This document shows positions 1 to 8,769 of a stretch of 64,000 bases of DNA, one piece after another. A program made the translations under genes and the position numbers. Numbering within the stretch: the first letter of the stretch is position 1; every line of letters begins with the position of its first letter. The notes under the pieces are model-generated. The model was not told the origin of the DNA. It saw only the letters and a program-made list of their open reading frames with translations, and made no database searches. The DNA is from an uncultured Aquimarina sp. (GTDB taxonomy: Bacteria > Bacteroidota > Bacteroidia > Flavobacteriales > Flavobacteriaceae), in contig NZ_CANLMP010000002.1 of NCBI RefSeq assembly GCF_947492405.1, forward strand, positions 1 to 64,000, written 5' to 3'.

Positions 1-708
1 CTCTCTTATCATTGGGGTTATTCCAACATAACTACAAAGCTGTGCTGAAGTTTCAAACTTAGAAAAACCATCGGTCATAACTATTAAAAACAAGGCTGTC
101 TTTTCTCCTATTCCTGGTATAGAAGTTAGTAAGGTTAATTGCTCCTGTTGATCCTCTTTTACCAATGATAAAATCTTTGATTCGATAGCAGCTACTTCTT
201 TATCCAACTGTTTCTTGTTTCGTATTAGAGAACGGTAAACAAACTTTGATGGAATACCCAAAACAACTTCTCCATGTATCTTATTTTTAGTTGCTGTACG
301 ATGCTTTAAATAAGCATCTAGCAATCTGAATAGTTGTAAGCATTCACTTTGAATATCTGTCAAAGCATTATAAATAGGGACTTCGTTGATTAAAGCATAT
401 TCACAAATAGCTTTTGCATCACTCTTGTCCGTTTTTACCTTGGCCAACTTCATCTGAATAAACCGCTTTACAGACAAAGGGTTTACAACAGAGACAACTA
501 CTGCATTTTTGTATAAAAATTGGGCAAGTCGATAATGATAATAACCCGTGACCTCCATAACAACAAGACACCCTAAGGGTAAATCCTTTAATAATTTCTT
601 GAAGCCTAGTTCATCATTTTTAAATTGGCAGTGACCACTGACACTACCATAAACATCAAAAACATCTTTACTAATGTCTACTCCATAAGTTTCTTTATAT
701 TTAATCAT
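1..708 (-). CDS. IS110-family transposase, cut by the window edge
   Basis: This is the N-terminal 236 residues of a DEDD (RuvC-like) recombinase that moves an IS110-type insertion sequence. Translating down from the ATG at 708 gives an open frame to base 1 with no stop. The acidic tetrad is visible as D11 (GVDISKDV), E52 (VVMEVTGY), D94 and D97 (KTDKSDAK). The start of the second domain (Transposase_20) is seen as LLTSIPGIGEKTA near residue 160, followed by AQLCSYVGITP. The catalytic serine of this family lies further on, outside the window. The family is certain; whether the element is intact cannot be judged here. Confidence 0.93.
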   Translation of the reverse strand, partial: MIKYKETYGVDISKDVFDVYGSVSGHCQFKNDELGFKKLLKDLPLGCLVVMEVTGYYHYRLAQFLYKNAVVVSVVNPLSVKRFIQMKLAKVKTDKSDAKAICEYALINEVPIYNALTDIQSECLQLFRLLDAYLKHRTATKNKIHGEVVLGIPSKFVYRSLIRNKKQLDKEVAAIESKILSLVKEDQQEQLTLLTSIPGIGEKTALFLIVMTDGFSKFETSAQLCSYVGITPMIRE

Positions 709-921
709 ATAAAATAGTTGATGAAAGAACTAACTACTGGCTTCACAACAACTTGAAAACGAGATCTAAGGTCTCACAGAACTGAACGTGATCTGAGTAG
801 TAAAAGAGAGAGGATTATCAATGTTGTCGAAGTCTAAAGCTTCACCGTGTATACTAACCTTAATTCTCTCTTTTGTTCTTTCTGATTATTATATCAATTT
901 AAAGAGAATCAAACTTAAGAC
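709..921 (-). mobile_element. IS110 non-coding end, candidate bridge-RNA region
   Basis: This is the non-coding end of the IS110 element upstream of its transposase. In IS110-group elements this end encodes a structured bridge RNA that pairs with donor and target DNA. Here 802-811 (AAAAGAGAGA) is complementary to 865-874 (TCTCTCTTTT), and GAGATC-taag-GTCTC forms a small hairpin near 762-776. The outer boundary, taken as about 921, is inferred from where a separate folded repeat starts. The RNA itself is an inference from family and position. Confidence 0.5.
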
Positions 922-1046
922 GTGTATAAGCAATAGCGGTTTGAGTAATAACTCGAACCGTTTTTGTTTTAAATAAAGTATATTGTAATCTGAAAAGCAG
1001 TTGTGCAAAATCCGCTACTGCTCATACACAAAACCGTTGTAGCTAA
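922..1046. repeat. attC-like folded repeat before the LRR genes
   Basis: Two 18-bp arms, 922-939 (GTGTATAAGCAATAGCGG) and 1012-1029 (CCGCTACTGCTCATACAC), pair at 16 of 18 positions and enclose an inner hairpin GGTTtGAGT-aata-ACTCgAACC at 938-959. The right side ends in CCGTTGTAGC. The layout (imperfect long hairpin just before a start codon) recalls integron attC sites, but the conserved box is not a canonical GTTRRRY. Similar spacers precede several following genes. Confidence 0.5.
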
Positions 1047-1058
1047 TTAAAAACTAAA

Positions 1059-1647
1059 ATGAAAAAAACAACTTTATTTCTTCTATTTTTTACAGGATTA
1101 ATTTTTAACACTTACTCCCAAAAAAAAAACTCACGAATTATGGGAACATACTGAAATAGGCCCTGTAATAATATATTATTCTCTGGAAGAAGCTTTAAAG
1201 AACCCTGAAGAAATTAGAGGTTTACAAATAAGAGATAAAGGCTTTGAAAAGATACCTAATGAAATAGCTAAATTAATAAACCTTGAATATTTAAGATTGC
1301 ATCATAATAAATTTGAGAAAATTCCTGATTTTATCTTCGAAATGAAAAAAATTAAAGTTTTAGAGATTGGAGGCAATAGATTAAGAAAAATTCCCAAAGA
1401 AATTGGTAAAATGGTACAATTAAAACATTTAGAATTAAAAGCTAATGGTTTAACAACTCTTCCAGAATCAATTGGAAATTTAATTAATTTAGAATCACTT
1501 GACTTAGATTTCAACCCATTAAAAACACTTCCTAAATCTTTAAAAAAATTAATTAACTTAAAGACTTTATATTTTTCTCACAACAAAATGTCTGATGAGG
1601 AAATCAATGAAATTAAAAAATTACTTCGTCAAAATCGTGGCTATTAA
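1059..1647 (+). pseudogene. leucine-rich-repeat protein, frameshifted in an A10 run
   Basis: From ATG 1059 a clear signal peptide (MKKTTLFLLFFTGLIFNTYSQ) runs into ten adenines at 1120-1129 and stops soon after. Shifting by one base inside that run opens a frame that continues to 1647 with leucine-rich repeats of the type L..LP..IG.L.NLE.LDL, giving about 195 residues in total. The neighbour at 1726 is an intact paralogue with the same layout. The break could be a mutation, a sequencing slip, a phase-variable tract or a site of transcriptional slippage. The protein would be exported and probably bind other proteins; no specific role is visible. Confidence 0.7.
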
Positions 1648-1725
1648 ATACTAACTACAATAATATTTTTACTCACTATTTAATTTATTGAGATAGTAGC
1701 GTGGATTTTAAAATAAAACACAATT

Positions 1726-2391
1726 ATGAAAAAACACATTGTATCGTACTTTTTTTTACTCTTCTCAAGTTTCACTTTTTCTCAAACTTCACAAACAACT
1801 GAAGACGACAAGGGTGAATATATGATAGAAAGTACTGAAGGAGAAGTTAAAAAAGAGAATAATAATAAAGTACTACCTTTTGAAAATCAAAAAAAAACAA
1901 CAACTACTTTTTATTCATTAGAAAAAGCTTTCAAAACACCAAAAGATGTAAAATCTTTACAAATTGTAGATAAAGACCTAAAAAAAATACCTGAAAATAT
2001 TTCTAAATTAATCAACCTTGAAACTTTAATAATTCGTACCAATAACATTAAAAAGATTCCTGTTTTTATTTTCGATTTGAAAAAAATAAAGCATTTAGAA
2101 ATAGAAGGAATAACAGGAAATAATTTAGCTGAAATTCCTGAAGAAATAGGAAAAATGACAGAGCTAGAATATTTGAGTCTAAGTGCTAACGGCTTAAAAT
2201 CGTTACCTGAATCTATTGGGAATTTGGTAAACTTAGAAACTCTTGATTTAGATTTAAACCCTATGGAAAAACTCCCTGAATCTATAGAGAAATTAACCAA
2301 ACTAAAGAAAATATATTACGCCTTTCATAACTTTTCTGACAATGAAATAGAAAAAATTAAAAAATTACTATTACGAAACCGTGACTATTAA
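1726..2391 (+). CDS. secreted leucine-rich-repeat protein
   Basis: This 221-residue protein begins with a signal peptide (MKKHIVSYFFLLFSSFTFSQ), then a charged linker rich in E, K and T to about residue 60. Five or so leucine-rich repeats follow, with the pattern IPEEIGKMTELEYLSLSANGL and SLPESIGNLVNLETLDLD. It is a paralogue of the frameshifted gene just upstream, 79 bp away. LRR proteins usually make protein-protein contacts; an envelope or periplasmic location is inferred from the signal peptide. No enzymatic domain is present and no precise function can be given. Confidence 0.85.
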   Translation: MKKHIVSYFFLLFSSFTFSQTSQTTEDDKGEYMIESTEGEVKKENNNKVLPFENQKKTTTTFYSLEKAFKTPKDVKSLQIVDKDLKKIPENISKLINLETLIIRTNNIKKIPVFIFDLKKIKHLEIEGITGNNLAEIPEEIGKMTELEYLSLSANGLKSLPESIGNLVNLETLDLDLNPMEKLPESIEKLTKLKKIYYAFHNFSDNEIEKIKKLLLRNRDY

Positions 2392-2529
2392 AAAACTAGC
2401 TACAATATAGGCTATAATTAATATGGGTTTTATCTTTAATCCAAAGTTTAGTGCATTTTTAAGGTCCGTCAAATAGAATATTACGCGATAGCGAATGGAT
2501 TTAAAAAATAGGATAGTCGAATAAAAAAC

Positions 2530-2605
2530 TGCACCCAACAATTTGCATAATGCATATGCCACCTTCGGCAGGCAAAACCCAATATACAAGGAACGTTAGC
2601 AACAA
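2530..2605. repeat. cassette-type spacer with hairpin
   Basis: The spacer between the LRR gene and the acetyltransferase contains a short hairpin TGCCACCTTCGGCAGGCA (2557-2574) and ends in AACGTTAGCAAC just before the next start codon. The terminal GTTAGC box and its position match those of the other folded spacers in this accessory stretch. Confidence 0.35.
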
Positions 2606-2626
2606 GCTGAAAAACCGAACTGAAAA

Positions 2627-3082
2627 ATGAAATTTAGAACAGCAACAAGAAATGACATTGCCAAAATTGTTGAAATGATTGCTGATGATGAACTCGGAAA
2701 AACAAGAGAAAATTACCAGATTCCTTTGCCAACCGAATATCTTAATGCATTTGAAAATATTGATACTGACAAAAATCAAGAATTAATAGTTGTGGAAAAC
2801 GAAAACTCTGAAATCATCGGAACTCTACAATTATCATTTATTCAATATCTGACTTATCGTGGCGGAATTCGTGCGCAAATAGAAGCAGTAAGAATAAGAA
2901 AAGACCAAAGAGGACTTGGAATTGGAAAAACAATGTTTGAATGGGCTATTAATAGAGCAAAAGAGCGGAATGCGCATTTATTACAACTAACAACTGATAA
3001 AAAACGACCGAAGGCGATTAAATTCTATGAAAATTTAGGATTTAAAGCCACTCACGAGGGAATGAAAATGCACTTCAAATGA
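2627..3082 (+). CDS. GNAT-family N-acetyltransferase
   Basis: This 151-residue protein is a single GNAT fold that would move an acetyl group from acetyl-CoA to an unknown amine. It starts with the usual FRTATRNDIAKIVEMI, and the acetyl-CoA pyrophosphate loop is seen as RKDQRGLGIGKTM around residues 92-104, followed by the C-terminal AIKFYENLGFKAT. Length is normal for a stand-alone GNAT. It sits between two folded spacers with no operon partner, a layout typical of mobile cassette genes. The substrate cannot be told from sequence. Confidence 0.9.
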   Translation: MKFRTATRNDIAKIVEMIADDELGKTRENYQIPLPTEYLNAFENIDTDKNQELIVVENENSEIIGTLQLSFIQYLTYRGGIRAQIEAVRIRKDQRGLGIGKTMFEWAINRAKERNAHLLQLTTDKKRPKAIKFYENLGFKATHEGMKMHFK

Positions 3083-3093
3083 AAAAAAGCCAG

Positions 3094-3226
3094 TTGCTAA
3101 CAATGTATAACCGCAATTAAGGTGGATTCGACTACTTCCGAATCCAATCGGAATTGCTTATGTCTGTGCCAATCCGAAAATTAACGCATATAAACCCGTA
3201 ACTGACGATTATACGAGACCGTTAAC
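3094..3226. repeat. attC-like folded repeat after the acetyltransferase
   Basis: The outer arms TGCTAACAATGTATAA (3095-3110) and TTATACGAGACCGTTAAC (3209-3226) can pair through TAAC/GTTA and GTATAA/TTATAC. An inner hairpin pairs GGATTCG with CGAATCC at about 3122-3144. It lies directly between two accessory genes and resembles the repeat at 922-1046 in layout though not in full sequence. Confidence 0.45.
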
Positions 3227-3274
3227 AAATATTAAAAAAAGAAAATTGAGATTATTAATTATTATTTTACTTGT

Positions 3275-3838
3275 TTGTTCTTTAGCTGTAAAAGAGCTAG
3301 TAAACTAGAAAAATTTGAAAAAGAAAATTCTAATATCAATAGAATTTGGTTAGTTGACAAGCAAAATGAAGTTGATAGTTTAAAATCAGAAACATATATT
3401 TTCCCAACTGGAGATTCTATTCAAAATCAATATAAAAAATTTGCGAATGGAAAATTAGATACTCTAAATAGCTATTTCTACGAATTTGGAGAATTAAAGA
3501 CTGTTAATAATAAACAAAAAGTAAATCTGGAATTTTATTCTTGTTACGATACTCTAAAAAAATTTAATGAAAGAAAAATTGAGTTAACTATTTTTCATAA
3601 AAATAAAGATAGTTCATATAGTAAAACTTATTCTCCTATAAGCGGATACAATCATTTTGAATTTGACTATCTAGATTTCCAAAATGAAAATATATCTGGA
3701 ATGATATGGGAACTAGTACAAATTGACACTGTTATTGACGGACAAGAAAAAGTGAGATTCTTAGAGAATGTAATTCTCGTGGATAATAAAAATCCTAGTT
3801 CAAATCCTTTTGACTTAATTGGATGGTCTAAAAAGTAA
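3275..3838 (+). CDS. putative lipoprotein with a damaged or unusual 5' end
   Basis: The 187-residue frame begins, from a TTG, with FFSCKRASKLEKFEKEN, which looks like the end of an SpII signal (lipobox Cys after FFS). No ATG lies upstream in frame before the stop at 3233. A good signal-peptide sequence (TTG at 3246: RLLIIILLVCS) is present one frame away and would join if a single T were inserted in the TTCTTTAGC stretch near 3280. The 5' end is therefore probably frameshifted or mis-sequenced. The rest is a hydrophilic protein of unknown function that resembles nothing I recognise. Confidence 0.55.
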   Translation: MFFSCKRASKLEKFEKENSNINRIWLVDKQNEVDSLKSETYIFPTGDSIQNQYKKFANGKLDTLNSYFYEFGELKTVNNKQKVNLEFYSCYDTLKKFNERKIELTIFHKNKDSSYSKTYSPISGYNHFEFDYLDFQNENISGMIWELVQIDTVIDGQEKVRFLENVILVDNKNPSSNPFDLIGWSKK

Positions 3839-4057
3839 AACATTTGCTAACACTATATCCTATGTATTCATAGCAGCTAAATGATCAATCGAATGGTTAT
3901 TGTATTTTTGGTATGGTGCAATGCTTGTAGAATGAAAAAGTTAGCTACCAATGCGCAGATAGATTGATTGGTTCAGGCTTGCTTGCCTTTCTCCGATTCA
4001 TATATTTGACGTTGTATTTCATAATAAATCGACATCTATACAAGTTAAAAAACTAAA
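3839..4057. other. gene-free cassette-type spacer
   Basis: The 219 bp between the lipoprotein and the methyltransferase-like gene begin with TTTGCTAACAC, the same left box as at 3094, and approach the next gene through GACGTTGTATTTCATAATAAA. I see no gene in it. It fits the series of spacers in this accessory stretch, although the arms pair less well than at 922 or 3094. Confidence 0.35.
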
Positions 4058-4777
4058 ATGATAAAAGGAATAATAAAAAAAATATTAGGAAGAGATCTTC
4101 AACAAGTAATAATTAACCAAACCAAAGAATTAGAATGGGCACACATATATCATGACTCTATAAGAGATAAGGGATGGATAAATAGCCTCTCCTTAAATAT
4201 AGGCAGATGGGCAGGTAATTATCCGTTTTTTTATATTCTTAATAGAATCTTAAACGATTATAAACCAAAAGAAATCTTAGAATTAGGTCTTGGAGAGTCT
4301 TCAAAATTCATTTCTACTTATCTAGATAATTACTTAATGGAATCGACTCACACAATAATTGAACAGGATAATAACTGGAAAAATAATTTTAATGATCGTT
4401 TTACACTCTCCACTAGATCTTCGGTACATATTCTTCCTTTACAAAAAAAGAATATAAACGGGTTTAAATTTAACGGTTATGAGAAAATTGAAGAATTTAT
4501 CACAAAAAAATATGACCTATATCTTGTTGACGGTCCTTTAGGATCATCATATTACTCACGCTATGACATAGTTAACATTGTAAAAAAAATGAACAAGAAT
4601 GATGAATTTATTTTGATACTTGATGACGTTAATAGAGATGGTGAGAAACAAACTTTTAATGAGCTAAAAAAACTTTTTAAAGAGAAAGAAATTGATATAC
4701 ATATTGGTCAATATGGAGGAATGAAATCCGTTGCTGTTATTGGAACCAAAAAGTATCGATTTGTTGAAAGTTTATAA
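4058..4777 (+). CDS. class I SAM-methyltransferase-like protein
   Basis: This 239-residue soluble protein carries a glycine-rich strand-loop EILELGLGESSKF at about residues 72-84, which looks like SAM-binding motif I. An acidic strand IIEQD follows about 25 residues later, and a DLYLVDGPLGSS segment resembles motif IV. Such proteins are often found with surface-polysaccharide genes, but none are adjacent here. It may be a small-molecule methyltransferase; the catalytic role and substrate are not shown. It stands alone between cassette-like spacers. Confidence 0.6.
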   Translation: MIKGIIKKILGRDLQQVIINQTKELEWAHIYHDSIRDKGWINSLSLNIGRWAGNYPFFYILNRILNDYKPKEILELGLGESSKFISTYLDNYLMESTHTIIEQDNNWKNNFNDRFTLSTRSSVHILPLQKKNINGFKFNGYEKIEEFITKKYDLYLVDGPLGSSYYSRYDIVNIVKKMNKNDEFILILDDVNRDGEKQTFNELKKLFKEKEIDIHIGQYGGMKSVAVIGTKKYRFVESL

Positions 4778-4914
4778 TTGAATTTCAAAATCATAGGTAA
4801 TTAGAAATATAAAAATGTGTATACCGCATTAAAACGCGTCATATACTAACCGGTATTGGTTGGCAAAAAATATATCAACAAGGGCAAACAAAACTGAATA
4901 AACAATAATTTTAG

Positions 4915-5514
4915 ATGAAACAATTAAATCAATTAATCAAAGAAGTTATTCCGGTCATAATTGGAATTTTGATTGCTTTATTTATTAATAATTGGAATGA
5001 GGAGAGAAAAGATAAGAAGTATCTGAATCAAATATTTTCCTCTGTCGAAAAGGAATTAAAAGAAAGCATTGTAGATATAAAACGAGTAATTCCCAAGCAA
5101 CTGGCAACTGTAGACAGCATAAATATCTACTTAAATAATGAAGAACTCTCTATATATGATATAATACAAAGATCCGAAGGTGTTTATTCGCCAAGTATAA
5201 AAACTAATTCGTGGAATGCCATGGCCAATTCCAAAATTGAATTAATAGAATATGAAAAACTATCTGCATTAGCTGGTATTCAAGAAAGGAAGGAGAACCT
5301 GAATATGAGAACTGAAAAACATATGGATTTCCTATTTCAAAATTTTGAAGAGACCGATAGAAAAAAGAAAGAAGTTCTTAAAATGTTGATTTTAGATAAA
5401 GTTGGTGCTGAAAAAAGATTACTATCTTCCATCGAAGAAATATTAAAAAATGAATTTAATATTGATAATACACAAACTATAAAAGAACAAAGCCAAACTG
5501 ACAATAAGCGATGA
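4915..5514 (+). CDS. DUF6090-like single-pass membrane protein
   Basis: The 199-residue protein opens with a short N-terminal stretch and one membrane helix (VIPVIIGILIALFINNWNEE), then a charged coiled-coil-like region. The helix followed by NNWNEERKDKKY is the hallmark of the DUF6090 group, which is very common in Flavobacteriaceae and of unknown function. The bulk should lie on one side of the inner membrane. No partner gene is coupled to it. Confidence 0.75.
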   Translation: MKQLNQLIKEVIPVIIGILIALFINNWNEERKDKKYLNQIFSSVEKELKESIVDIKRVIPKQLATVDSINIYLNNEELSIYDIIQRSEGVYSPSIKTNSWNAMANSKIELIEYEKLSALAGIQERKENLNMRTEKHMDFLFQNFEETDRKKKEVLKMLILDKVGAEKRLLSSIEEILKNEFNIDNTQTIKEQSQTDNKR

Positions 5515-5595
5515 TCTTGTTAGGCGAGATATCACCAAGAACTAATAGTAATTAAAAGCACTAACAAAGATTCACATACAACTAACTATTCATTA

Positions 5596-6924
5596 ATGAA
5601 AAAAATAATTTTACTACTATTAGTATTTCAATTTCAATCTGTTTTAAGCCAAAAAACTTTAGAGCAAATTATTAATGAAATACCATTTTCTAAAAATTAT
5701 TATTCACCTTTTAGTTATCACGATAGTGCTGAAAAAAAACAAGGTTTTTCTATACAAAACGAAACTAAAGTTTTAAAAAGATTAAACCTTTCTCCTTTAG
5801 AACATAGTGAATATTATATTACGGGTAAATATGAAATAAACAATTTAATTGTTCTTTTCTTCTCAAAATATTGGGTTTCCGAAAATATTCATTTTGCTAT
5901 ACTACTGGATAAATCCCTAAACATAATAGATAGGTTAGACGAAACTGCTTATGATAATGAAGAAGGTTCTTATGGGGTAAACTCATGGATAGACTACAAT
6001 ATCATTACGATCAATATTTATAACATTTATAATACCCCAGAATACGTAACAAAAAAATATTCAATTACCAATAGAGGTTTTAAGGCTATAAAAAATCAAG
6101 TTGTCATAAAAACACCATCTGGAATTAGGATCCGTAATAAACCAACAACAGATGGAACTATTGTAGCTTCTGCTCCGAATTTAAAAGTTTTTAATTACTT
6201 ATCGAGCGATTACAAACTAGATTCGACCTCAGTTTTCGATAACGGAAAATATTTAAAAAACTACTGGTTAAAAATAGCAGCAAAAGATTCTTTACAACAA
6301 TTAGGATATGTTTTTGGTGCTTTTGCAAAAAGACATATTGAAGTAATTACTAATGATCATAAAATAATTTTTGATGAAATTTCAAAAGAAGATTTTTATC
6401 AAGAAAATTACAAAAAACAGAACAACTCATCCGCCGAAAAAATTACAGATATTAAAAAAATAAAAAGTATTTTAAAAAACCAATTAATTGGAGAATATGA
6501 AAATGGTGATTTTTTTATTAAAAAAATATTGACGGATAATAACAAGGAAATTGATGTATATCAGGACGAATGTAATATTATAGCATATTACCCCAAGTAT
6601 CATTATTTATTATTAGAATGTGGCCATTCTTCAGATTATACAATAGATTTAAAAAATGGAAAAGATGACACTAACCGAATAGGAAATCCGGACTATTACT
6701 TATCATCTCCACAAAATACTTTTCGTTTAAATGGATATTATAGCGGGCAATCCCATATTTATTTTTTAGAAAAAAACAACAAAAATGCTGCCCCAGAATA
6801 TATGCTTAATATATCTAGTCTTGTTCAATTAGATTATTGGGAAAATTATTTTTGGAAAGACGATAATACTATTTTCTTAAAAATTGAAAAAATATATTAC
6901 AAAATACAATTACAAAAGCATTGA
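5596..6924 (+). CDS. exported protein with an SH3b-like domain
   Basis: The 442-residue protein has a signal peptide (MKKIILLLLVFQFQSVLSQ) and is predicted to be periplasmic or cell-surface. Around residues 170-240 the sequence VIKTPSGIRIRNKPTTDG followed by VASAPNLKVFNYLSSD resembles a bacterial SH3 domain, a fold that often binds peptidoglycan or peptides. The N- and C-terminal parts match nothing I recognise. The spacing to the next gene (58 bp) allows co-transcription, but there is no functional evidence for this. Confidence 0.65.
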   Translation: MKKIILLLLVFQFQSVLSQKTLEQIINEIPFSKNYYSPFSYHDSAEKKQGFSIQNETKVLKRLNLSPLEHSEYYITGKYEINNLIVLFFSKYWVSENIHFAILLDKSLNIIDRLDETAYDNEEGSYGVNSWIDYNIITINIYNIYNTPEYVTKKYSITNRGFKAIKNQVVIKTPSGIRIRNKPTTDGTIVASAPNLKVFNYLSSDYKLDSTSVFDNGKYLKNYWLKIAAKDSLQQLGYVFGAFAKRHIEVITNDHKIIFDEISKEDFYQENYKKQNNSSAEKITDIKKIKSILKNQLIGEYENGDFFIKKILTDNNKEIDVYQDECNIIAYYPKYHYLLLECGHSSDYTIDLKNGKDDTNRIGNPDYYLSSPQNTFRLNGYYSGQSHIYFLEKNNKNAAPEYMLNISSLVQLDYWENYFWKDDNTIFLKIEKIYYKIQLQKH

Positions 6925-6982
6925 GTAATAATGTAATTCAGTATCTAAGTCGTCAAACCTTGTTTATCACAAAACATTTAAA

Positions 6983-7816
6983 ATGAAATTAAGTAATCAT
7001 ATTTTAGTCTTAATCTTTATTTTAGGATTTGCTTCCTGCAAAGAGAAAATAGCAGAACAAAAAACCAATAAAACAACACAAAATAGTTCAACCGATTTAC
7101 AAGTCGACCACTTAAATATTTGGGTAGAAAACCCAAATATGGCAAAGGAAAAATTAATTAAAATTGGATTTACCGCTATTCCTGATTCGCTTTCACAAAT
7201 TCATCACGGACAAGGAACGGCCGGAAGATATTTTAATTTTTTAAATGGATATCTAGAATTAATTTTTGTACATAACCAAAACGAATTAGAAGAAAATAAT
7301 TTAAAAAACAAAGATTTAGATTTTACGGAAAGAGCAAATTATAAAAAAAATGAAGCTTCTCCTTTTAGCATTGCTTTAAAAATTAAAGATTATGACATAG
7401 ATAAAATTCCATTTAAAACAGTCCAATATCATCAAGATTGGATGGAAGATAGTGTTAGTATCTATTCTGCTAAGAATTCGAAAACGCACCTTAATGAGCC
7501 TTCAATTTTTGTTGTTTATCCCGAAATTGAATCTCAAATATTTGAATCATTACCCATCTTACAAAGTATATCTAGTGAAGATGAATTCTGGAAAAGTTTT
7601 TTTAAACATCCAAACGGAGCAAAAAAGATTACCAATATTAGTATCACATCAACTTCTTTAGATCTCAAAACAGAAACAATTAAAGCGGTCAACGAAATTA
7701 AGAACATAACTGTAAAAAATGGAAATAAGCATTTAATGGAATTATATTTTGACAACAATATCCAAGGGAAATCATTTGACTTAAGACCCGAATTACCTTT
7801 AATTATATACTTATGA
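6983..7816 (+). CDS. lipoprotein with a glyoxalase/VOC-like domain (DUF5829-like)
   Basis: The 277-residue protein has an SpII signal (LVLIFILGFASC, Cys about residue 19) and should be a membrane-anchored lipoprotein. Residues about 40-110 (VDHLNIWVENPNMAKEKL, then GRYFNFLNGYLELIFV) follow the beta-alpha-beta pattern of VOC proteins, where the His in DHL and the Glu in YLELIF are common metal ligands. Members of the DUF5829/glyoxalase-like group look similar. The substrate is unknown. It ends the run of accessory plus-strand genes. Confidence 0.65.
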   Translation: MKLSNHILVLIFILGFASCKEKIAEQKTNKTTQNSSTDLQVDHLNIWVENPNMAKEKLIKIGFTAIPDSLSQIHHGQGTAGRYFNFLNGYLELIFVHNQNELEENNLKNKDLDFTERANYKKNEASPFSIALKIKDYDIDKIPFKTVQYHQDWMEDSVSIYSAKNSKTHLNEPSIFVVYPEIESQIFESLPILQSISSEDEFWKSFFKHPNGAKKITNISITSTSLDLKTETIKAVNEIKNITVKNGNKHLMELYFDNNIQGKSFDLRPELPLIIYL

Positions 7817-7964
7817 CAAAACAATAAATTACCAACGAATTTCTAATAATTATTTATTTTCTTTCACTAGTACTGGTTAACAAATAGCACCTCGACGCAG
7901 TTGAAGCTTTCTTTTCTATTTGACTTGTCATTCTTAAATTAGTTTTCAAAAACAATAGCAGATG

Positions 7965-8564
7965 TTACTTTGCTTTTTTTCTCAAAAACCAGGACAGCTT
8001 CATAGCTAATGTACCATAAGCAGCTCCAATTCTCACTTCTCTCTTATAAGGAGCTATTTTAGCCTCTACGCGCAAAGGTGATTTCGATTCCCAAAGAACA
8101 TTTTCTGGGTTTGCTATTTCATATATTTTAAGTGCTACTTCTATTTTACAAGGCTGCGAAAAACCTACATTATACCCAGGATACACCCACAATGTCTCCA
8201 CATGCAAATTGTATTTTGCCTTAGGATTGTTTCTGGAAACTATGATTTTTCTTTTTTTAGGTATTGCATAGTTCAGGTTTTCAATAAACATTGGCGCATA
8301 TACGGTATCTCTATCTGCAAACCAAGAGCCTTTAAATCTTTCACCAGATCCAGGTTTATGTTTTTCTCGTATTCGCATCTTATCTTTTATAAACTCTTCC
8401 TCTGTGGTATAGCCGTGTACCTTTATGTTATCATACCCAAAAGTAACTGATAGCTCTTTTTCTCCTGCTAATACAGAGATATTTCCAGAAGCTGTTTTGA
8501 TTTTCTGACCTAAAACAGACAGCGTACAAAAGATAATTAGAAATATACTAAGTGCGTTTCTCAT
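7965..8564 (-). CDS. exported protein of unknown function
   Basis: This 199-residue protein has a signal peptide (MRNALSIFLIIFCTLSVLGQ) and a mature region with many beta-type segments and several conserved-looking aromatic residues. I do not recognise the family. It is transcribed alone, convergent with the VOC lipoprotein and divergent from the tetR-type gene 205 bp away. A periplasmic or outer-membrane-associated place is inferred only from the signal peptide. Confidence 0.7.
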   Translation of the reverse strand: MRNALSIFLIIFCTLSVLGQKIKTASGNISVLAGEKELSVTFGYDNIKVHGYTTEEEFIKDKMRIREKHKPGSGERFKGSWFADRDTVYAPMFIENLNYAIPKKRKIIVSRNNPKAKYNLHVETLWVYPGYNVGFSQPCKIEVALKIYEIANPENVLWESKSPLRVEAKIAPYKREVRIGAAYGTLAMKLSWFLRKKAK

Positions 8565-8717
8565 GTCCTTTATTTATTAAGTTCGGCAAACTTAACAATT
8601 ATCTGATATATGGAAATTACAATACAACTTTTGTTTTCTCAGCTTTTTTTTTTGAGCTAGCACTAGTTTTACAACGAGTGGCCGAACATAGTTGATTTCT
8701 CTTTTTAACCTAAAAAA

Positions 8718-8764
8718 TTGTTTCTTATAAAAAGTTTTATATTTTTGCAAGTGATCACTCACTA
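8718..8764 (+). promoter_or_regulatory. tetR-type gene promoter with overlapping operator
   Basis: A -33 TTG (8718-8720) lies 19 bp from a -7 TATTTTTG (8740-8747), a textbook Bacteroidota promoter. The predicted start of transcription falls in GTGATCACTCACTA (8751-8764), which contains the palindrome AGTGATCACT and the half-site ACTCACTA that recurs before the SDR gene. This suggests autorepression by the TetR protein. Confidence 0.65.
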
Positions 8765-8769
8765 TTAAA

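Noticed and set aside
922..5595. True integron with canonical attC sites
   Set aside because: The spacers fold well but the boxes do not match GTTRRRY, and no integron integrase is in the window; kept only as attC-like.
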